Of a stretch of DNA of 64,000 nucleotides, positions 60,433-64,000 are shown piece after piece. Position numbers and translations under genes: made by a program. This stretch comes from Flintibacter muris (lineage in GTDB: Bacteria; Bacillota; Clostridia; Oscillospirales; Oscillospiraceae), in the NCBI RefSeq assembly GCF_943192995.1, contig NZ_CALPCP010000001.1, positions 310,001 to 374,000 on the forward strand. Reading direction: 5' to 3'. Each line of letters begins with the position of its first letter. The stretch's first letter is position 1. Below the pieces are notes generated by a model. The model searched no databases and was not told where the DNA came from. It worked only from the letters and a program-made list of their open reading frames with translations.

Positions 60433-60462
60433 CCGTACCGAGACGGAATAAAGGCTTTTCAT

Positions 60463-60491
60463 ATTGTACTATACTTTTTCCAGTTTCGCAA
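60463..60491 (-). promoter_or_regulatory. SRP RNA promoter
   Basis: Minus-strand -35 TTGCGA (60486-60491), 17-base spacer, -10 TACAAT (60463-60468). Confidence 0.6.
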
Positions 60492-61000
60492 CGATTATTT
60501 TCGAAAATTTTAATGGTGCAGGCAGTAATGGTCATATGCAGGATCAGGATACTTGCCCGTTAGAGGTCTGGCTAACACTTCGGAACCTTGTAAAAGACGC
60601 ACATACTGACAATCAAGAAACCTTATTAGAAGGGGACTGGTATTTTTCCTTTGTTATAGGCCGTAGTCAGTCTCCAGAAGTAATTTCACTTCCCGACACC
60701 GAGGTAATGGCAATGGTCTTGGATACGCACGAAGAAATTCCGGTTATAGTCACTAATATTGAATTGACTAATACTGGCTTACGCTTGCAATATACACATG
60801 AAGAAGGAACGCTATCCCTTTCTAACCAAGAAATTAGGGTAGTATTGGAGAATGGCAAGATCATCGGTAATAACGGCGGTATTGGAAGTCCAACTGAGGA
60901 CAACCTTGCTATGAAATTCTCCTACCAGTGGCTTGTTCCTGTAAATTTGAATGAAGTTGCTGTCATCCTAATTGGTAAAACGGAAGTCAATGTCCTGTGA
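60464..61000 (+). pseudogene. 5'-truncated DUF4179/DUF5643-like fragment
   Basis: An open frame of 178 codons whose beginning overlaps the SRP RNA promoter and has no ribosome site. From about residue 33 it reads as a beta-sandwich (LEVWLTLRNLVKDAH, GDWYFSFVIGRS, EEIPVIVTNIELTNTGLRLQ) like the extracellular end of clostridial anti-sigma or DUF4179 proteins. The N-terminal cytoplasmic and membrane parts are missing. Base composition is clearly AT-richer than the neighbours, suggesting imported DNA. Confidence 0.5.
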
Positions 61001-61043
61001 TACCCTTCACAGCAAATAATTTCCCTGCCAAGAGTTGAAGCAG

Positions 61044-61081
61044 AAGGACAAGGCCCAAGCCTTGTCCTTCCGCTTTATTTT
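61044..61081. terminator. Bidirectional terminator
   Basis: AAGGACAAGGC/GCCTTGTCCTT stem with CCAA loop between the fragment and the DUF6033-like gene; T-rich on the plus side. Confidence 0.75.
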
Positions 61082-61092
61082 GAGAGGGATAA

Positions 61093-62100
61093 TCACAAAA
61101 TTGCCACGCCGCTCCAAACCTGGGCCTGCGTGATTGCCAGAACGGTTTCGGTGGGGACACCGGCGATCTCGTCGCCGAAGATCGCTTGCAGATTTCCGCC
61201 CGTCAGCATGGCGGCAAGCTGGGATTTTGCTGCGCTGGCCGAAAGCAGATCGGAGGCTTGCATACGCCGCTGAATCTGTTTCTCCACCGCCAGCTTCATA
61301 AACTCGGTGTGGCGGGCCATACGCAAATCCCACCAGCTTTCTTCATCGTCAGAGCCGCTCTTGGAATAGGTGATCTCACCGCCCGCACTGGAAGAACAGG
61401 CGTTACAGATATTCCCGTCCTCACCGATGGCAACGGCCTGGGACATATCCCATGTACTACCGGGCATGATGGCCTCGTTCCGCGCTGCGTCAAAGGCAAA
61501 CCATGTATCAATCTTCGCAAAAATCTCCTGGGCGTAGGCGCTGTCTGTCTCCATGCGCTCCTGCACCTTGGGATGGATGACCACAGCCTTGCTCCCAGGC
61601 GGGACGTTGCCCAGGGCGTGAATCTCCTTGGGAGCGGTAAACCTGCCGTCTATGGAGCCGTAGAAGGGATTGGCCCCGGTGGGCTGCCAATTCTCCAGTG
61701 TTTCCTTCGCTTTGTCCCCCTCCTGATATAACAGGTAGTGGGGGTAGTCGTTCCGCGTCCTCCAATAGCCGCTGCTGGCGTCAAAGACGTGATAGACCAG
61801 ATTGGGGTACTTGGCTTTCAGCATCGTTTCCAGGGAAGGTGCCTCCACGGATTCTACACCCGCCGCCTGCACCTGTCCGGCGGACCGCACCGACAAATCC
61901 ATCATCAGGCTGGTGGGCATCGCCGCCATGCCTGCCAGACCGCCCAGGCCAGTGGTGAACGTGTCGGCCCTGCTTCTGCTGGCCTGTGCCGCCATATCCA
62001 TGAAGCTGCTGCCCTGCGTCCCGGTCTGCTTTGTTTCACGGGACTTTGTGGGGGTGCTGTATGTCTGTGTCCCGTAACTCGGTTGAATCGTATTGCTCAT
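61093..62100 (-). CDS. DUF6033-like protein of unknown function (paralogue 2)
   Basis: 335 residues, no signal peptide or membrane helix. The N-terminus is low-complexity and carries SSFMDMAAQASRSRAD, shared with the next gene (SSFLDMAAKVSRGTAD). Later parts: MLKAKYPNLVYHVFDASSGY, PPGSKAVVIHPKVQERMETD and a Cys/Ser segment ICNACSSSAGGEITYSK. Function unknown. Twenty-one bases after the stop of its paralogue; same operon as the GHKL kinase. Confidence 0.72.
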   Translation of the reverse strand: MSNTIQPSYGTQTYSTPTKSRETKQTGTQGSSFMDMAAQASRSRADTFTTGLGGLAGMAAMPTSLMMDLSVRSAGQVQAAGVESVEAPSLETMLKAKYPNLVYHVFDASSGYWRTRNDYPHYLLYQEGDKAKETLENWQPTGANPFYGSIDGRFTAPKEIHALGNVPPGSKAVVIHPKVQERMETDSAYAQEIFAKIDTWFAFDAARNEAIMPGSTWDMSQAVAIGEDGNICNACSSSAGGEITYSKSGSDDEESWWDLRMARHTEFMKLAVEKQIQRRMQASDLLSASAAKSQLAAMLTGGNLQAIFGDEIAGVPTETVLAITQAQVWSGVAIL

Positions 62101-62121
62101 TGTATCACCCTTCCTGTTTCA

Positions 62122-62895
62122 TTACATATTGAGGAAAAACATATTTGCTCCTGCCGGTAAAGAAATCTCCGGCGTAACGGTGGGGGCAGATACCATCCGC
62201 ATTTTCAGCAGATCACCGATATTGGAAAAGGACTTTTCCAGCGCCTCGGCTTGTGCGGTACGCTCCCACATCGCCCTGCGTTCCGCTGCCGCCGCCGCAG
62301 CCTGCTCTTGATACTGCCGCTGCTGTTCCACTTTTTTCTTGGCCTTTTCCGCATTGATCCTGTTTACCTCGGCCACACGCTCCGGGGAATCACCACAACC
62401 ACCGATATAGGTCACACTTCCATCCTCATGGATTACCACGCCGCAAGGCTCATAGTTAAGGCCCTGGGCGGCGAACTGTGCTTTCAATCTTGGAGTAGCA
62501 TTGAAAAAATCATCAATCTTCTGCTCGTAATACGCTGCCTTTTCCGGGTCATTTGCCATATCCTCTAAAATGTTGGGCGCAATCACAACGCTGTTGCCGT
62601 TCATGCGACCGCCCGCTTTTTGAAGGCTGGCTTGGTCTTTTCCGACGCTCTGAATCGTGATCTGTCCGTATTTGTTTTCCAGGTGTTTCTTGTAAGCATC
62701 AACATTTGATGTTTCACCCTCGTTGGTGACTTCTGGCCTGCTGCTGATTTCCAGCATGTCAGCCGTGCCTCTGCTGACCTTTGCCGCCATATCCAGAAAA
62801 CTGGAAGTCCGTGCCGCCGCACTCCGAACGGTGCGGTTTTCGAGCAGGGGGCTATACATCCTGTTCAAATATCTGCAATCAATCATGCCGCTCAT
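62122..62895 (-). CDS. DUF6033 family protein (paralogue 1)
   Basis: 257 residues. Shared segment SSFLDMAAKVSRGTAD near 31-46, KKHLENKYGQITIQSV, NSVVIAPNILEDMANDPEKA, GVVIHEDGSVTYIGGCGDSP, then a long coiled coil (about 175-215, EKAKKKVEQQRQYQEQAAAA). Function unknown. Its ATG overlaps the kinase stop by four bases, so its dose is tied to the sensor kinase. Confidence 0.78.
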   Translation of the reverse strand: MSGMIDCRYLNRMYSPLLENRTVRSAAARTSSFLDMAAKVSRGTADMLEISSRPEVTNEGETSNVDAYKKHLENKYGQITIQSVGKDQASLQKAGGRMNGNSVVIAPNILEDMANDPEKAAYYEQKIDDFFNATPRLKAQFAAQGLNYEPCGVVIHEDGSVTYIGGCGDSPERVAEVNRINAEKAKKKVEQQRQYQEQAAAAAAERRAMWERTAQAEALEKSFSNIGDLLKMRMVSAPTVTPEISLPAGANMFFLNM

Positions 62896-64000
62896 AAACT
62901 ACTCCTTTCCTGCAATAGAACTGTTGCGGAAAATTCCTGTTGAACTGCTTTCAACTCCAATTCTCCCATATACTTCTCCGCCTCCCGGCGCACGTTGGCA
63001 AGACCGATGCCGTGCATGGAGGCGTCCTCCTGTTTCGTTGTGGCAGGCAAGCCGTCCTGCCCGAATACCACCTCACCCGTGAAAGAGTTTTTGACCTCGA
63101 TCAGAAAGAAACGTCCTTTTCTCTTTCCAATCAGCACGATAAACCGCTCACCCTCGCTGACCTTCTCGCAAGCCTCCACCGCGTTTTGCAGAAGATTTTG
63201 AAGGATGATACCCACATCAAAGGCATCATAGGCCCCTGGATCGGGGTAATGGAACTCCACCTGGAAACGGATGCCCAGGTCAAGGCTCCGCCGCCGTGTA
63301 TCGTTGACGATCACATCCGTGACCGGGTTGCCTGTCTGGAGCGTCAGCTCAAAGCCGTTCATGCTCTCGTCCAGCTTGGCGATATAGTCCTCCAGGCTGG
63401 CGTACTCGCCGCGACCGGCCAGCCCCTTGATATTGGTCAGATGGCCCCGCATTTCATGTTTCAGTTGGCGGATGCGGGCGTAGAACTGTTCCGCCTCATG
63501 GATGCGCGCCCGGATCGCCTGTGTCTGCTGACGCTCCATAAAATAGGTACCCTGTTCCTCCCGCAGCGCCGCCATCCCCTGCTGAAAGGCGATGGTCAGC
63601 CAGGCCCCGGCGTAGAACAGCAGGGCCAGTACCGGCACTACCGCCAAAAACGCCGGGTGGCGCTCATAGAGCTGAAGCAGAACGCCGTCCTCGAACTCAA
63701 TCAGCAGTCGGGAAATCATTTGCCCGAACAAAATCCCCGCCGTTGGCACTAAGCTGATATAGCACAGTTCCCGCCGTTGGAGCGTCATTCGCTGTTTTCT
63801 CATTTGACGCTGGAGGGCATAGAGCATGACAGCCAACAGAGTGGCATGGGACACCAGGAACAGCATAACCAGCAGGGCGGCGCGGAGAAAGACCGCCTTT
63901 GGCGGTTCCAGTTGGAAGGGCAGCGACCGCTCCACGATGAAGTACAGGCTTTGCACCATCAGGCCGCTGGAAATCCTGGCGTTAAAATAGAGCAGCGTCA
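62892..64000 (-). CDS. GHKL-type sensor histidine kinase (start outside window)
   Basis: The frame stays open from the internal ATG at 63959 to the window end (TLLYFNARISSGL precedes it), so the N-terminus is beyond 64000. At least three membrane helices, then a dimerisation helix with His in IRQLKHEMRGHLTNIKGL, and a GHKL ATPase domain (ILQNLLQNAVEAC, IGLANVRREAEKY). This is the AgrC/LytTR-linked kinase type, often reading peptides. No response regulator is visible; it may lie past the window end. Confidence 0.9.
   Translation of the reverse strand, partial: TLLYFNARISSGLMVQSLYFIVERSLPFQLEPPKAVFLRAALLVMLFLVSHATLLAVMLYALQRQMRKQRMTLQRRELCYISLVPTAGILFGQMISRLLIEFEDGVLLQLYERHPAFLAVVPVLALLFYAGAWLTIAFQQGMAALREEQGTYFMERQQTQAIRARIHEAEQFYARIRQLKHEMRGHLTNIKGLAGRGEYASLEDYIAKLDESMNGFELTLQTGNPVTDVIVNDTRRRSLDLGIRFQVEFHYPDPGAYDAFDVGIILQNLLQNAVEACEKVSEGERFIVLIGKRKGRFFLIEVKNSFTGEVVFGQDGLPATTKQEDASMHGIGLANVRREAEKYMGELELKAVQQEFSATVLLQERSSL

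Noticed and set aside
1-64000. rRNA and tRNA genes
   Set aside because: None recognised on either strand by eye; a tRNA covariance-model scan would be needed to exclude a missed tRNA.

Overview
The window reads as chromosome of a high-GC member of the Clostridia, most likely an Oscillospiraceae gut anaerobe of the Flavonifractor / Pseudoflavonifractor / Lawsonibacter type. Evidence: a single-chain pyruvate:ferredoxin oxidoreductase, a glycyl-radical enzyme with its activase, dapL-type lysine synthesis, the Firmicutes order SRP RNA - dnaX - ybaB, HPr kinase beside a ROK glucokinase, frequent ATGA-coupled starts, strong AGGAGG ribosome sites, and several short palindromic repeat families. This placement is inference; no rRNA or tRNA gene was found to anchor it.

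Layout. 1-3.4 kb: M24 peptidase, endonuclease IV-like TIM barrel, YqeG phosphatase, unknown protein. 3.4-9.9 kb: nifJ, a lipoprotein, comM/yifB. 9.85-13.3 kb: a toxin-like mini-gene, a decayed GyrI-like gene, DUF3788, zinc ribbon, WYL regulator and Sir2 on the minus strand. 13.4-18 kb: KdpDE-like pair, queT and dapL (both with structured leaders), and a holin-like type I toxin with an antisense promoter. 18.1-22.3 kb: MBOAT/SGNH O-acylation pair and a Kef-type antiporter. 22.4-29.1 kb: a collagen-like gene split by a ~4.3 kb serine-recombinase element that carries phage-fibre-type genes, followed by a glycosyltransferase. 29.5-37.3 kb: large hybrid kinase, SprA-like putative metalloprotein, leuS, rpsU. 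37.3-42.6 kb: DUF1349, SLH protein, SSB-like protein, an island scar with an integrase remnant, ychF. 43-52.3 kb: glcK-hprK, rpmB, polA, a run of small membrane genes, rimI, tsaD. 52.8-57.9 kb: divergent glycyl-radical enzyme / activase / DeoR / ROK kinase locus. 58-60.5 kb: ybaB, dnaX, SRP RNA. 60.5-64 kb: a truncated low-GC fragment, two DUF6033-like paralogues and a GHKL sensor kinase that runs off the window.

The most striking feature is the collagen-like gene at 22.4-27.9 kb. Its Cys-rich and first Gly-X-Y codons (22429 to about 22763) and its remaining 288 codons (27080-27943) are in the same frame on either side of the insert, and both junctions carry a GG-CCCAC-GG motif. Exact recombination there would give a continuous reading frame of about 395 codons. 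The design resembles the sporulation-gene intervening elements (skin in sigK, SPbeta in spsM) that large serine recombinases excise in the mother cell. A mother-cell-sigma-like promoter lies upstream. Programmed excision is a hypothesis; the interruption and the frame agreement are seen directly.

Other items worth attention are two probable type I toxin loci, a terminator/antiterminator leader on dapL, a preQ1-II-like leader on queT, a possible sugar-phosphate glycyl-radical pathway, and three families of short repeats that shape most of the longer gaps.
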